Source of the DNA: an uncultured Eubacteriales bacterium
Lineage (GTDB): Bacteria > Bacillota > Clostridia > Oscillospirales > Oscillospiraceae
DNA: 64,000 nt
Direction of reading: 5' to 3'
Assembly (NCBI GenBank): GCA_900317375.1
Contig: ONGJ01000008.1
Location: forward strand, 17,015-81,014
Of this stretch, positions 17,373 through 25,608 are shown in pieces; within the stretch, counting starts at the first letter, position 1; the number at the start of each line of letters is the position of its first letter. The notes beneath the pieces are model-generated. The model searched no databases. It was not told where the DNA came from and saw only the letters and a list, made by a program, of their open reading frames with translations. The position numbers and the translations under genes were made by a program.

Positions 17373-17915
17373 ATGTTGAGATTGAGACCATACAAGAGCT
17401 GTGATTCTAAAACCATTGAAAAATGGATACAGGACAAGGATGTTTTCATGAGATGGGGAGGGGAACGCTTTGGAGAATTCCCGATCTCGGCACAGATCAT
17501 TGATGAAAAGTATTCTCTGAACAACGGGGACTGCGCAGAGGAGGATAACTTCTATCCATGGATTGCTTTTGATGAGGAGAATCATGTTGTTGGTCATTTC
17601 ATCATGAGATACCTTAACGGTGACAACAGACTGCTGCGGTTCGGTTGGGTTATCGTAGATGATACACGCAGAGGAAAAGGCTATGGGACCGAAATGCTTC
17701 AAAAAGGCCTGCAATATGCTTTTGATATACTGGGTGCAGATCGGGTGACCATAGGTGTTTTCGAGAATAACGAGTCTGCACACCAATGCTATCGGAAGGT
17801 TGGATTTGCGGATCAGGAGATTGTATGTGCAGAACCATGGAATATTATAGAAATGGCGGTGGACCGAAACAGCGGACGGAGCATGCGAAAAAGTAGGAGG
17901 AGGTTTCAAACATGA
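17373..17915 (+). CDS. GNAT family N-acetyltransferase
   Basis: The 180-residue protein shows the GNAT fold with acetyl-CoA motif VIVDDTRRGKGYGTEML (about residues 92-108: the R/Q-x-x-G-x-G/A loop is RRGKGYG) and the C-terminal NESAHQCYRKVGF helix. It resembles RimJ/RimL-type acetyltransferases, but the acceptor is unknown. Its stop overlaps the flavodoxin start (ATGA), so the two genes are coupled. Confidence 0.85.
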   Translation: MLRLRPYKSCDSKTIEKWIQDKDVFMRWGGERFGEFPISAQIIDEKYSLNNGDCAEEDNFYPWIAFDEENHVVGHFIMRYLNGDNRLLRFGWVIVDDTRRGKGYGTEMLQKGLQYAFDILGADRVTIGVFENNESAHQCYRKVGFADQEIVCAEPWNIIEMAVDRNSGRSMRKSRRRFQT

Positions 17916-18322
17916 AAATCGCAGTCAGATACTATACAAAGACAGGGAACACGAAGAGACTTGCCGAAGCCGTCGCTGAGGCGGTCGGGGCAGAGGCGCT
18001 TCCGATCAGTACACCCATTACAGAACCCGTGGACATTCTTTTCCTTGGAAATTCCTATTATGCATTCAGTATCGATCCGGAAGTGCGGGATTTCGTAAAG
18101 AGCCTGAACAAGGACATGGTTGGCAGGATCGTCAACTTCGGTTCCGCGGCCATGCTCAACTCCACTTACAAGAAAGTGAAGGCGGAAGCGGACAAGGTCG
18201 GCATTCCGATGGATGAGCGTGAGTTCCACTGCAAGGGAGAGTTCAAAGGCCTCCACAAGGGGAAGCCGGATGAATCGGATCTGAAAGCCGCAGCGGCGTT
18301 TGCCAGAAAGATCGTTGAATAA
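17912..18322 (+). CDS. Flavodoxin family protein
   Basis: The 136-residue protein starts MKIAVRYYTKTGNTKRLAEAVAEAVG. The YTKTGNTKRLA loop (residues 8-18) is the FMN phosphate-binding site of flavodoxins. LFLGNSYYAFSIDPEVRDFV and the C-terminal helix complete the fold, although it is short. It probably carries electrons for an unknown partner. A hairpin pair related to an IS end follows. Confidence 0.85.
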   Translation: MKIAVRYYTKTGNTKRLAEAVAEAVGAEALPISTPITEPVDILFLGNSYYAFSIDPEVRDFVKSLNKDMVGRIVNFGSAAMLNSTYKKVKAEADKVGIPMDEREFHCKGEFKGLHKGKPDESDLKAAAAFARKIVE

Positions 18323-18390
18323 GCAGCTGCCCATTCCGCTCGTATGTGCTATAAGTCTATTGCAGCGAGCTATTATACAATCTTATATAT

Positions 18391-18454
18391 CAAAACAAGA
18401 AGCCGAGACGAACTGTCTCGACTTCTTGTGTTTCAGGGCTGTTTTTTACAGTCC
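18391..18454. terminator. Double-hairpin terminator resembling the right end of the IS1182-type element
   Basis: A near-perfect 15-base stem (18395-18409 with 18415-18429) is followed by GGGCTG-TTTTTT-ACAG. The order and wording AAGAAGC(C/T)GAG(A/G)CG... TTTC(A/G)GGGCTGTTTT..TACAG match the right end of the IS at 45792-45861. It sits between convergent genes (flavodoxin and the proline-rich secreted protein) and should stop transcription from both sides. I read it as a decayed IS-end copy reused as a terminator; chance similarity between terminators is possible. Confidence 0.55.
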
Positions 18455-18462
18455 TGCTTGAT

Positions 18463-19395
18463 TTACTTTTCGTTGTAGCCCTTCAGCCATTCCAGGAACT
18501 GACGAAAGAGCTGAAAGAGATCCTGATCGTCTTCGGACAGCTGCTGTCCGGCTGTTTGGGCGCCTCCTTCAGGCTTCTCAGGCGGCTGCTGGCTGTTGGA
18601 GGGGAGCGACTGGCCTTCTTCGCCTTCCGGCTTCTCCGGCGGCTGCTGACCATCGGCGGGAGCTTCTTCGCCTTCAGGCTTCTCAGGGGGCAGCTCGTCC
18701 GGTGCTTCCATGCTCAGCTCGAGGCCGGCGGCGGTCAGCGCTTCATTCAGCGCATCCCTGGCGGCTGCCGTGGCTTCGGCGGCCGCGGCACGGGCATCAT
18801 CGTCCTCAGCGTTCCGCTCGGCATCCATGGCATCCCGGTGGGCCTGCATCAGGCTTTCGATGTTTGCTTTGACCTCTTCATCTTCCAGCTCGTTCACGGC
18901 AGAGAAGATCTGGCTCATCGGATCCCGGTCGCCGCGCGGCATCTGACCGTTCGGACCGAAGCCGTTTTCACCGTCCGAAGGGGGCGTTCTGTCTTCCTCG
19001 CCTTCCGGTTTTTCCGGTGGCTGCTGACCGTCGGCGGGCGGTTCTTCGCCTTCGGGCTTCTCAGGGGGCTGCTGGCCACCGTTCTCACCGAAGCTTCCCT
19101 GCGGGGCGGCGTTCTGCATGCCCTGGCTGAAGTCACCCGGTTTACGGTCTGACGGGAAGCCGTCCTGCGGGGCGTTCATCTGCATGTCACCCTGCGGGGC
19201 GTCCATCTGCATGTCACCCTGCGGACCATTCATCTGCATGCCGCCCCGGGGAGCGTCCATCTGCTGGCCCGACTGCATTCTGTCCATCTGCGGGCTGCCC
19301 TTCGGCCCTTCTGCAAATGCGGTTGCGGAGAGAGCCAGAATGATAATCAGGGAGAGCGTGACGGCAAAAACCTTTGCTTTGTTTGTTTTCTTCAT
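18463..19395 (-). CDS. Secreted proline/glutamine/glutamate-rich repeat protein, SigI-promoter gene
   Basis: The 310-residue protein has a signal peptide (residues 1-28, VTLSLIIILALSATAFAEG) and no recognisable enzyme domain. Three repeat types follow: MQM(N/D)APQG(D) units at about residues 45-80, then QQPPEKPEGEE(P)PADG blocks in two clusters, and between them an alanine/glutamate-rich helical segment (about 160-230). The acidic C-terminus ends FRQFLEWLKGYNEK. A wall- or surface-associated spacer protein is plausible. Its upstream region carries the same CCCC-N20-CGTA promoter as sigI, so I infer control by SigI. Function unknown. Confidence 0.75.
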   Translation of the reverse strand: MKKTNKAKVFAVTLSLIIILALSATAFAEGPKGSPQMDRMQSGQQMDAPRGGMQMNGPQGDMQMDAPQGDMQMNAPQDGFPSDRKPGDFSQGMQNAAPQGSFGENGGQQPPEKPEGEEPPADGQQPPEKPEGEEDRTPPSDGENGFGPNGQMPRGDRDPMSQIFSAVNELEDEEVKANIESLMQAHRDAMDAERNAEDDDARAAAAEATAAARDALNEALTAAGLELSMEAPDELPPEKPEGEEAPADGQQPPEKPEGEEGQSLPSNSQQPPEKPEGGAQTAGQQLSEDDQDLFQLFRQFLEWLKGYNEK

Positions 19396-19440
19396 GATGT
19401 TTCCTTCTTTCTTTGTGTGATTTTGCCCGACATCTATTCA

Positions 19441-19468
19441 TACGAAAAGTCTGCCGGGAAAAATGGGG
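19441..19468 (-). promoter_or_regulatory. Putative SigI-dependent promoter of the proline-rich protein gene
   Basis: On the minus strand CCCCATTTTT (CCCC at 19465-19468) is followed 20 bases after CCCC by CGTA (19441-19444) within TTTTCGTAT. The same pattern and spacing occurs upstream of sigI. SigI promoters in Bacillus and Ruminiclostridium carry a C-rich -35 element next to an A/T tract and a CGWA -10 element, which matches. Confidence 0.7.
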
Positions 19469-19482
19469 TCCGGGAAAAGTTT

Positions 19483-20415
19483 TTAATGGGGGAACTCTCC
19501 TGCCGGTCCGCCGGGTTCCATAGACGAAGGCGGGTTATCCCTTGCCCCCTGCGGCGGGGCGATGCCTTCCGGCGGGTTCATCCCTTCCGACGGATTCATC
19601 CCCTCCATCGGGATCGCCGGCGCTTCGGGAGGCTGCACATGATCAGGGAAAGACGCTTCCGGGGCTGTGCTGGGGACAGGCGGCGTCGTTCCCGCTCCTG
19701 GCTCTTCAGGCGGGACGGGTGCCTGTGCTTGGGTGATCTCCGGTGTCCGTTCGGTTCCGAGCAAAGCCTGCGGTATCATGTGTGCATCCGGGTTCAGGCT
19801 GTCCGGGGCCCCGTTATCCGGCGTGAACACCGGAGCGTCTTCCGGTTCCGGCCTCCTCGTATTCTCCGGTTTCCTGTCCTGCTCCTGCATCCGGATGTCT
19901 CCGGCAAGCTCCGCGTCCAGCTGTTTCTGAAGCTGTTCGGAATGCTGCTTTGTCCTTCCTTCTGCACGGATCTGCAGCGAACTGCCCTCTTCGTCGAGCC
20001 AGCCGTCCTCGCGGATCTGTTCCACCGTGGTTTCGATCGCCTGGGTGATCGGCCGGTGACGCAGATTCGTTTTCCCGATTTCCGAGAGAACCGTTTCCGC
20101 CTCCTCGTCTGCCCCCTTTACATCCAGCACATAGTTGAAGCAGTTGACCGTATATTCAATGGAAGAGGCGGCGTCCAGACTGACCGTCCCGCAGGGGAGC
20201 GCATAGGCGGTTCCGCTTCCAAGACCGAGGACCAGAATGGCCGCGGCGGCTGTCGCCGCGATTTTTCTGCGCATGTTCAGCCGGGCAGAGGGAACTCTGT
20301 GAAGCTCGATTTCCTGCCCGATCCGGTAGGACGCGTTCGGGATGCGGACTACGCTTCCCGTTTCATCCAGCGCAGCGGCGTATTTTCCCTGAAGATCGAC
20401 AATGACGGCTTTCAT
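19483..20415 (-). CDS. rsgI: Anti-sigma-I factor RsgI family protein
   Basis: RsgI proteins hold SigI inactive at the membrane and release it on an extracellular signal. The 310-residue protein has the N-terminal cytoplasmic RsgI anti-sigma domain (residues 1-48: MKAVIVDLQGKYAAALDETGSVVRIPNASYRIGQEIEL), one membrane segment (about 51-73), a mid-region starting GTVSLDAASSIEYTVNCFNYVLDVKG typical of RsgI ectodomains, and a proline-rich tail with PMEGMNPSEGMNPPEGIAPP repeats. It overlaps sigI by four bases. The proline-rich tail resembles the secreted protein downstream, suggesting that both act in the same wall layer. Confidence 0.9.
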   Translation of the reverse strand: MKAVIVDLQGKYAAALDETGSVVRIPNASYRIGQEIELHRVPSARLNMRRKIAATAAAAILVLGLGSGTAYALPCGTVSLDAASSIEYTVNCFNYVLDVKGADEEAETVLSEIGKTNLRHRPITQAIETTVEQIREDGWLDEEGSSLQIRAEGRTKQHSEQLQKQLDAELAGDIRMQEQDRKPENTRRPEPEDAPVFTPDNGAPDSLNPDAHMIPQALLGTERTPEITQAQAPVPPEEPGAGTTPPVPSTAPEASFPDHVQPPEAPAIPMEGMNPSEGMNPPEGIAPPQGARDNPPSSMEPGGPAGEFPH

Positions 20416-21137
20416 GCTGTTCCCTCCTTCCGTATAAACTTCAGATACTCCGAAAGCTGCGGGTAATCTCCGTCCAGAATCAGAATGGCCATGATGATGT
20501 ATCTGCGGCAGCGGTCCAGGAGCTTTTTGGAAACGCCCGAGCCGGCGGCAATGGCGCGGATCGGAAGCTTCCCGGTCTTCTTCAGCTCCTGCATCAGATC
20601 CGGCTTGGAAAGAACGAACCAGACCGCCTCTGCACAGGCCTGCTTTGTCTTCTCCTGCTGCGGCGAACAGTCTGTCAGATCAAAGAAGCGAAAGCCATAG
20701 CGCTGCAGCATCTCATTTGCCGCTGTGATTTCATCCGGAAGACTTCTGTCCGCGCTTTCCCTGCTTTGCTCAGCGACCGCCAGGTAAACGGACTTCTCCC
20801 ACTCGTCCGGATCATCGTCAATCCCCTCCAGCACAAAAGGCGATGTGCTGATCTCGGTCAGATGCGTCTCGGCGCGCCGGTGATAGTCGATCAGTGCTCG
20901 TCTGATCAGCATCAGGGAAAACGGCAGAAAGCTGCCCTGATCCGGCCGATATCTGTCGATGGCGTCGGAAAACGCGCAGAGGGCGACTGACCATTCATCG
21001 TCGCTTTTCGTGACATAACGGAACGAGGCGCGGGAAGCGGTTTTCAGAATCAGGTTTTCATAGCTTTGAATGAAGGCCTCCCGCTGCGGTTCGTCGGTTT
21101 TCGCGGCGAGTGCCAGGGCGTTAACGGAATTGGACAT
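20412..21137 (-). CDS. sigI: RNA polymerase sigma factor SigI
   Basis: The product resembles SigI, an alternative sigma factor of the sigma-70 family lacking region 3. Region 2 is visible as ESYENLILKTASRAS and DDEWSVALCAFSDAIDRYRPDQGSFLPFSLMLIRRALIDYHRR; a C-terminal helical domain with a helix-turn-helix (IRAIAAGSGVSKKLLDRCRRYIIMAILIL) follows. I chose ATG 21137 (241 residues) because GGTGA lies eight bases upstream; the GTG at 21152 would begin at about the transcription start. It is coupled to rsgI and preceded by its own SigI-type promoter. Confidence 0.9.
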   Translation of the reverse strand: MSNSVNALALAAKTDEPQREAFIQSYENLILKTASRASFRYVTKSDDEWSVALCAFSDAIDRYRPDQGSFLPFSLMLIRRALIDYHRRAETHLTEISTSPFVLEGIDDDPDEWEKSVYLAVAEQSRESADRSLPDEITAANEMLQRYGFRFFDLTDCSPQQEKTKQACAEAVWFVLSKPDLMQELKKTGKLPIRAIAAGSGVSKKLLDRCRRYIIMAILILDGDYPQLSEYLKFIRKEGTA

Positions 21138-21161
21138 TTGGATGATCACCACACTATCCTA

Positions 21162-21189
21162 TACGAAAAAGACAGGTTCAAAAATGGGG
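21162..21189 (-). promoter_or_regulatory. Putative SigI-dependent promoter of sigI-rsgI (autoregulation)
   Basis: CCCC (21186-21189) and CGTA (21162-21165) are exactly 20 bases apart on the minus strand, with a T tract after CCCC and TTTTT before CGTA. The pattern is almost identical to that at 19441-19468. It implies positive autoregulation. Confidence 0.7.
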
Positions 21190-21196
21190 CTGCAGG

Positions 21197-21242
21197 TAAA
21201 AAAATAACTGCTGTGCCTTAAAAGTACTTTAAAGCACAGCAG
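21197..21242 (-). terminator. Terminator of the EAL gene operon
   Basis: A long stem formed by 21208-21242 (CTGCTGTGC...GCACAGCAG) is followed on the minus strand by TTATTTTTTT. It separates the alcohol dehydrogenase-cupin-EAL operon from the sigI promoter immediately beyond. Confidence 0.85.
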
Positions 21243-21284
21243 CTTGTTCTGCCTGTATTATTCTTTAGACAGCGGGGGTTTCTG

Positions 21285-23162
21285 TCAGAGATATTTCTGC
21301 CGGAACTCGTCCATCGGGACGGGGCGTGAAAACAGGTAGCCCTGCAGATAGTCGCAGCCGATGGCCGTCATCTCTTCAGCGACGGCGTCGGTTTCAATCC
21401 CCTCGGCGGTGATGCTGAGCCCCCGCTCCCGGAACACCCTGACGAGGGTGGGAAGAACGGGATTCGGGTCCTTGCAGTGAGCCCGGACGATCTCCATATC
21501 CAGCTTGATGCCGGTGAAGGGAAGGCGCTGCAGGCGGGAGAGGTTGGAATAGCCGCTGCCGTAATCGTCAAGGACGAAACAGAAGCCCCGATTGCGAAGC
21601 TCGTTCATCTGTTCTGTCAGGACGGTATAGTCTATCATGCTGGCCTCGGTGATTTCCAGATGGATAAACGGAGGAGGGACCCGGTATCTGCTCAGAATGT
21701 CCACAAAGCGCGTGCGCAGCTCCGGGTTCATGCACTGGATCGGAGAGAGGTTGACATTGACCCACTGCAGCTGCCTGCGGTCATGCTCGCTGAAGAAGCG
21801 GCAGACCTTTTCCAGCACCTGCTCGCCGAGGCGGATGATCTGGCCGTTTTTCTCCGCAAGGCCGATAAAATCGTTCGGGAAAATCAGACTGCCCTGATCT
21901 CCCCGCAGGCGTGCCAGCGCCTCGGCGCCGATCACGGCACCGGTCTGCGCATCCATGATGGGCTGGAGGAAGACATCGACGCTGCCCGTCTCCACGGCAT
22001 GGTCCAGCGCCCGCTTGACGGCGATCTCATGCCTGAGCAGGGTAGAGAGGTCCAGATCCAGAAGCCCGTCCCCGGTGACGTCGCGCTGGCCGATATCAAA
22101 GAGCGACAGGGCGAGGCTCTCCACCACCTGGTCGGCATCCAGGCTGCCGGCGGTGGAGCTCATCTGCAGAAAGACGGCGTTCAGATACAGCTCGGTCTCA
22201 TCGGCGACCCAGGGACGGTGAAAACGGGCCGAGATGTCATCCGCCAGTTTCCGGACGTCCATCTTCTCGGGACCGACCAGAGCAAAGCAGCCGGAGCGCA
22301 GATAAAAGAAGGGGAGAGAGGGATAGGTCTTCTTGATATAAGAGCAGATCAGCCGGATGCCCTGTTCCATCTGTTTGATACCGTAGATCTCGCGGGCGTC
22401 GGAATAGTTGCGAAGGGCAAAACCGAGGACACGGAAGTCTCCCTTCTCCACACGCTCTTCCAGATATTCCCGCAGCGCCGGGAAGCTGAAGCTGCCGTAG
22501 GACGTCGTATAGACGGCCGGGTTTTCAAAGGAAATGAAGATGACCAGCAGCGCCATCAGATAGAAGACGTTCAGCACCAGATACTGCGGCATCAGCATGC
22601 GGACGATGTAGCCGCACAGAAGAATGACATTGCAGCCGATGATGGAAATCTGATCACGCCGGGAAAGCTTTTTCCGTTCGAGGAAAATGAAGAGGAAGGA
22701 GAGCAGCAGATAGAAAAAGAAACAGACGTAAATGATATTGTAAAAGGGACCGCGGTGATAGCCGTTCTGATCGATCAGAAAGACCGCCCCGGTCCAGAAG
22801 CTCGAGAGCACGAGCAGCTCGGAGAGAAAAAAGACCGAGGAATAAAGCAGCATCGCCGGGCTGCGGACATCGGGAAAACGCCGGAGAATGTTGAGGGTAT
22901 AGAAAAAGTACAGAAGAATACGGGCGAGGAAAAAGACAAAGTAGGCCATGTTCAGCACGGCCGTCAGCCAGATCGGCAGATCCTGATAATTCATATCCGC
23001 GTTGCTGGAGAGAATGTCAAAAAGAAGGACAAGAAGCTCCACCAGCACGAGCAGGAAGAACAGCCGGTTTTTTCGCACCGGCAGCCTCGGCTCGCTCAGA
23101 AAAAAGTAGAGAAAAATCAGCAGGATCAGGATGCTCGGGAAGGTGAAATCAAAGTGAAACAC
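21285..23162 (-). CDS. Membrane-bound EAL-domain cyclic-di-GMP phosphodiesterase
   Basis: The 625-residue protein has about seven or eight membrane segments (residues 8-212), a degenerate GGDEF-like region (about 220-370) and a C-terminal EAL domain. Catalytic features are present: EAL at 414-416, NVNLSP, LEITE, DDYGSGYSNL, AEGIET and QGYLFSRP. It should hydrolyse c-di-GMP in response to a signal sensed at the membrane. It is the last gene after the alcohol dehydrogenase and cupin genes (gaps of 15 and 36 bases). The FIST-GGDEF protein at 39865 could supply the opposing activity. Confidence 0.93.
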   Translation of the reverse strand: MFHFDFTFPSILILLIFLYFFLSEPRLPVRKNRLFFLLVLVELLVLLFDILSSNADMNYQDLPIWLTAVLNMAYFVFFLARILLYFFYTLNILRRFPDVRSPAMLLYSSVFFLSELLVLSSFWTGAVFLIDQNGYHRGPFYNIIYVCFFFYLLLSFLFIFLERKKLSRRDQISIIGCNVILLCGYIVRMLMPQYLVLNVFYLMALLVIFISFENPAVYTTSYGSFSFPALREYLEERVEKGDFRVLGFALRNYSDAREIYGIKQMEQGIRLICSYIKKTYPSLPFFYLRSGCFALVGPEKMDVRKLADDISARFHRPWVADETELYLNAVFLQMSSTAGSLDADQVVESLALSLFDIGQRDVTGDGLLDLDLSTLLRHEIAVKRALDHAVETGSVDVFLQPIMDAQTGAVIGAEALARLRGDQGSLIFPNDFIGLAEKNGQIIRLGEQVLEKVCRFFSEHDRRQLQWVNVNLSPIQCMNPELRTRFVDILSRYRVPPPFIHLEITEASMIDYTVLTEQMNELRNRGFCFVLDDYGSGYSNLSRLQRLPFTGIKLDMEIVRAHCKDPNPVLPTLVRVFRERGLSITAEGIETDAVAEEMTAIGCDYLQGYLFSRPVPMDEFRQKYL

Positions 23163-23198
23163 GATAAACGCCCTCCTGTCGGGCAGAACCCGGGGGGT

Positions 23199-23543
23199 TC
23201 AGAAAAGAATCAAGGCGATAAACTCGAGCGGCTCATCCCCGTCGTTTACAAGACCGTGGCACTCGCCGTCATTGCAGACCGTCGTGTCGCCGGGAAAGAC
23301 GCGGACGCTTTTCCCGTTGTCGTTGTACAGACCGCTGCCCTTCAGGAAATAGTAGATCTCGTTGTCGCCGGTGTGGGTGTGGTCGCCGACGGAACGGCCG
23401 GGGGCGAGAATCATGTGGTTGAAGAGGCGGCCTTTGCCGTACATCTCATCCGCGCCGTTCAGGATCAGGCGCAGCTCGGCCTCTCCGTTTCCGTTGCGGA
23501 TGCATTTGAATTCGACTTTCTGTTCGTTTTTTGTTCTGACCAT
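23199..23543 (-). CDS. Small cupin-domain protein
   Basis: The 114-residue protein is one cupin barrel: GRSVGDHTHTGDNEIYYFLKGSG (metal-binding G-x5-H-x-H-x4-E motif, near residue 50) and PGDTTVCNDGECHGLVNDGDEPLEF (second motif with histidine). The motif suggests metal binding. Substrate unknown. Its position between an iron-type alcohol dehydrogenase and an EAL protein is consistent with a small metabolic regulator or isomerase. Confidence 0.85.
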   Translation of the reverse strand: MVRTKNEQKVEFKCIRNGNGEAELRLILNGADEMYGKGRLFNHMILAPGRSVGDHTHTGDNEIYYFLKGSGLYNDNGKSVRVFPGDTTVCNDGECHGLVNDGDEPLEFIALILF

Positions 23544-23558
23544 AAAGCATGTCTCCTT

Positions 23559-24662
23559 TCAGTTTTTCAGAAACAGAGCGCAGAGAATCTCCCGGATCTC
23601 TGCGGGACTTACTTCGCAGCAGGTGTTGCGGACGGAATTGTTGTTCTCCCAGCGGGGAAGCGCTGCGTCAATCTCCTCCGCTGTCATGGAGATGCCGGTC
23701 TCGGGGAGGCAGAGCGAAATGAGCCGCAGCAGTTCGCCCCGGGCGATGCCCAGCTCGCGGAAAAAGCGGTCCGCACAGGCAGGGTTCTTTTCCTGGGTGA
23801 TATCCAGAAGCGCGGGCAGAAAGCAGGCACTGGCAAAGCCGTGGGGAACCTTGCGGGTTTCTGTCAAATAGTAACCGACATTGTGGGGGAAACAGGTGCC
23901 TGTTTCGCAGATGGCAAGCCCGCCGAGGAGGGAGGCGTCATAGAGCGCCGCCCTTTCCCCGTGGCCGAGGTCCCGGCCCTCCGCTGCCTGCTGCAGGGGC
24001 GGAAACAGCAGACGAATGCCTTGCAGGGCATAAGCGCGGGAGAGTTCATCCGCGTTGCGGTTAAACCAGCTCTCGGCACAGTGGCAGAGCACGTCGATGC
24101 CCGTGGAAAGGGTGACGGAGAGCGGCAGGGCGGCGGTGTATTTCGGGTCGCCGAAGGAAGCGGCGGCGAAGAGGCGGTCATCGTGGATGCTGTGCTTTCT
24201 GCCGCGGCTGTCCGTGAGGACGGAGACCTTGGTCACCTCGCTGCCGGTGCCGGCGGTGGTGCCGACCAGCAGAAGGGGAAGGGGGGAATTCTCCCAGGCT
24301 TTCCGGTAAAAGCCCTCTTCGTCCAGACCGGGGTTTGCCGCAAAGACCGCGGCGGCCTTCGCCGCGTCCAGAGCCGAGCCCCCGCCGATGCCGACAACAA
24401 ACGCAGCCCCGAAGGCATGGGCGCACTGCCCGGCGGCGATGCAGGAGCGCACGGAAGGGTTCTGCTCAATCCCGTCGAAGACGCAGAAGGAGATGCCGCA
24501 GCGCTCCAGCACCGCGGTCACATCCGCCAGCGCGCCGCTTTTCACCGCCGCGCCCTTCCCCGTGACCAGGGCACAGCGGCTGCCGAAGGCCTCAAAAAGC
24601 GCGGCATGATCGGAAACGACACTGTCCCCGCTGAACATTCTGACCGGCATATGGAGCTTCAT
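23559..24662 (-). CDS. Iron-containing alcohol dehydrogenase family protein
   Basis: The start at 24662 has AGGAGGG just upstream and gives 367 residues; the open frame extends 20 codons further. The NAD-binding GIGGGSALDAAKAAAVF and the iron-site residues D-H-H-H (GIDVLCHCAESW and CFPHNVGYYLTETRKVPHGFA) identify group III alcohol dehydrogenases, which reduce aldehydes or ketones. The specific substrate is unknown. It is the first gene in an operon with a cupin and an EAL protein. Confidence 0.9.
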   Translation of the reverse strand: MKLHMPVRMFSGDSVVSDHAALFEAFGSRCALVTGKGAAVKSGALADVTAVLERCGISFCVFDGIEQNPSVRSCIAAGQCAHAFGAAFVVGIGGGSALDAAKAAAVFAANPGLDEEGFYRKAWENSPLPLLLVGTTAGTGSEVTKVSVLTDSRGRKHSIHDDRLFAAASFGDPKYTAALPLSVTLSTGIDVLCHCAESWFNRNADELSRAYALQGIRLLFPPLQQAAEGRDLGHGERAALYDASLLGGLAICETGTCFPHNVGYYLTETRKVPHGFASACFLPALLDITQEKNPACADRFFRELGIARGELLRLISLCLPETGISMTAEEIDAALPRWENNNSVRNTCCEVSPAEIREILCALFLKN

Positions 24663-24692
24663 GGCGGCCCTCCTTTTTTTACTGACAAAAAC

Positions 24693-24722
24693 AGTATAAC
24701 ACAGATTGTATTTTCTTATCAA
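24693..24722 (-). promoter_or_regulatory. Promoter of the alcohol dehydrogenase-cupin-EAL operon
   Basis: TTGATA (24717-24722) and TATACT (24693-24698) are 18 bases apart on the minus strand, 30 bases upstream of the start. Confidence 0.6.
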
Positions 24723-24727
24723 GTGCA

Positions 24728-24760
24728 GACAGGACCCCCGGCAAAACCGGAGGTCCTGTC
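24728..24760 (-). terminator. Hairpin after the GDPD gene
   Basis: A 14-base stem (GACAGGACCTCCGG with CCGGGGGTCCTGTC, one mismatch) lies seven bases after the phosphodiesterase stop. No T run follows on either strand, so it may terminate weakly or stabilise the RNA end. Confidence 0.55.
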
Positions 24761-24767
24761 AGTGCCG

Positions 24768-25598
24768 TCAGAGATAGCGGCGGCGGGGACGGTAAAACTC
24801 GAAAATGACGGCGTCCCGGCCCTGCTCGTTGCGCGGTTCGTGGGAGGTCCAGCCCACGTTCAGGGCACCCAGCCAGGTACAGAGGTGTACGAGCGGCGGA
24901 CGGGGGCCGACGCGGTAGGCGATGAACTGTGGCCGGGCCAGGAAATTCAGCAGCGTGTGGTGCAGGACGAAGGCCTGGATGCCGCGGATGCCGTCGTCAG
25001 CGTAGTTGCTGACCGTGGTGGCAAGCTGCCCGCGGATCAGGTCCGGCGCATGGAAGCGGAACCAGGCGACGATCAGCGGGTTGAAGCTCTCAATGCAGAC
25101 ATTGCCGTGATAGCTCTCCAGCAGGGCGAGGGTCTTTTCGCAGAGTTCGCGGTTGCGCGGGCCGTTTTTCAGCTCGACGATCAGGGCCTCACAGCCCTGA
25201 ATGTTTTTCAGAACCTCGGAAAAGAGGGGGATCTGTTCATCGGTGCCGCAGAGACGCAGCTGCTGCAGTTCGGGCCAGGTCAGCTCGTCCACGCGGGCAT
25301 GCACACCGCAGACGCGGTCCAGCGTGTCATCGTGGAAGACCACGACCTCGCCGTCCTTTGACAGCTGGACATCCAGCTCGATGCCGTAGCCCTCCTGCGC
25401 CGCCTGGCGGAAGGCGGCGAGCGAGTTTTCGGGGACAGATTTGTCCCGGGTGTGCAGGCCGCGGTGGGCGTAGTTGACACCGCGGAAAATCTTTTTCTGA
25501 CGGCGGCTGGCATGGCCGGGCGCCACGGCGTACAGGGGAAGCAGGACAGCCGCGGCGGTCAGGCCGAGAAGCGGCTTCAACAGTTTATGCTTGCTCAT
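24768..25598 (-). CDS. Glycerophosphodiester phosphodiesterase family protein, membrane-anchored
   Basis: The 276-residue protein has an N-terminal hydrophobic anchor (residues 8-25) followed by a GDPD TIM barrel: AHRG with H45-R46, PENSLAAF, E74 and D76 in GIELDVQLSKDG, and VVVFHDDTL with H89. It should hydrolyse glycerophosphodiesters outside the membrane or act on lipids. The C-terminal part is less conserved. It is the last gene of a MarR-MFS-GDPD operon, starting 10 bases after the transporter gene. Confidence 0.9.
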   Translation of the reverse strand: MSKHKLLKPLLGLTAAAVLLPLYAVAPGHASRRQKKIFRGVNYAHRGLHTRDKSVPENSLAAFRQAAQEGYGIELDVQLSKDGEVVVFHDDTLDRVCGVHARVDELTWPELQQLRLCGTDEQIPLFSEVLKNIQGCEALIVELKNGPRNRELCEKTLALLESYHGNVCIESFNPLIVAWFRFHAPDLIRGQLATTVSNYADDGIRGIQAFVLHHTLLNFLARPQFIAYRVGPRPPLVHLCTWLGALNVGWTSHEPRNEQGRDAVIFEFYRPRRRYL

Positions 25599-25608
25599 AA
25601 GACTCCTT

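Noticed and set aside
21477-25361. Open frame of nearly 1300 codons on the plus strand opposite the EAL, cupin, dehydrogenase and GDPD genes
   Set aside because: It spans four conserved genes in the opposite strand and has a low-complexity composition typical of antisense frames.
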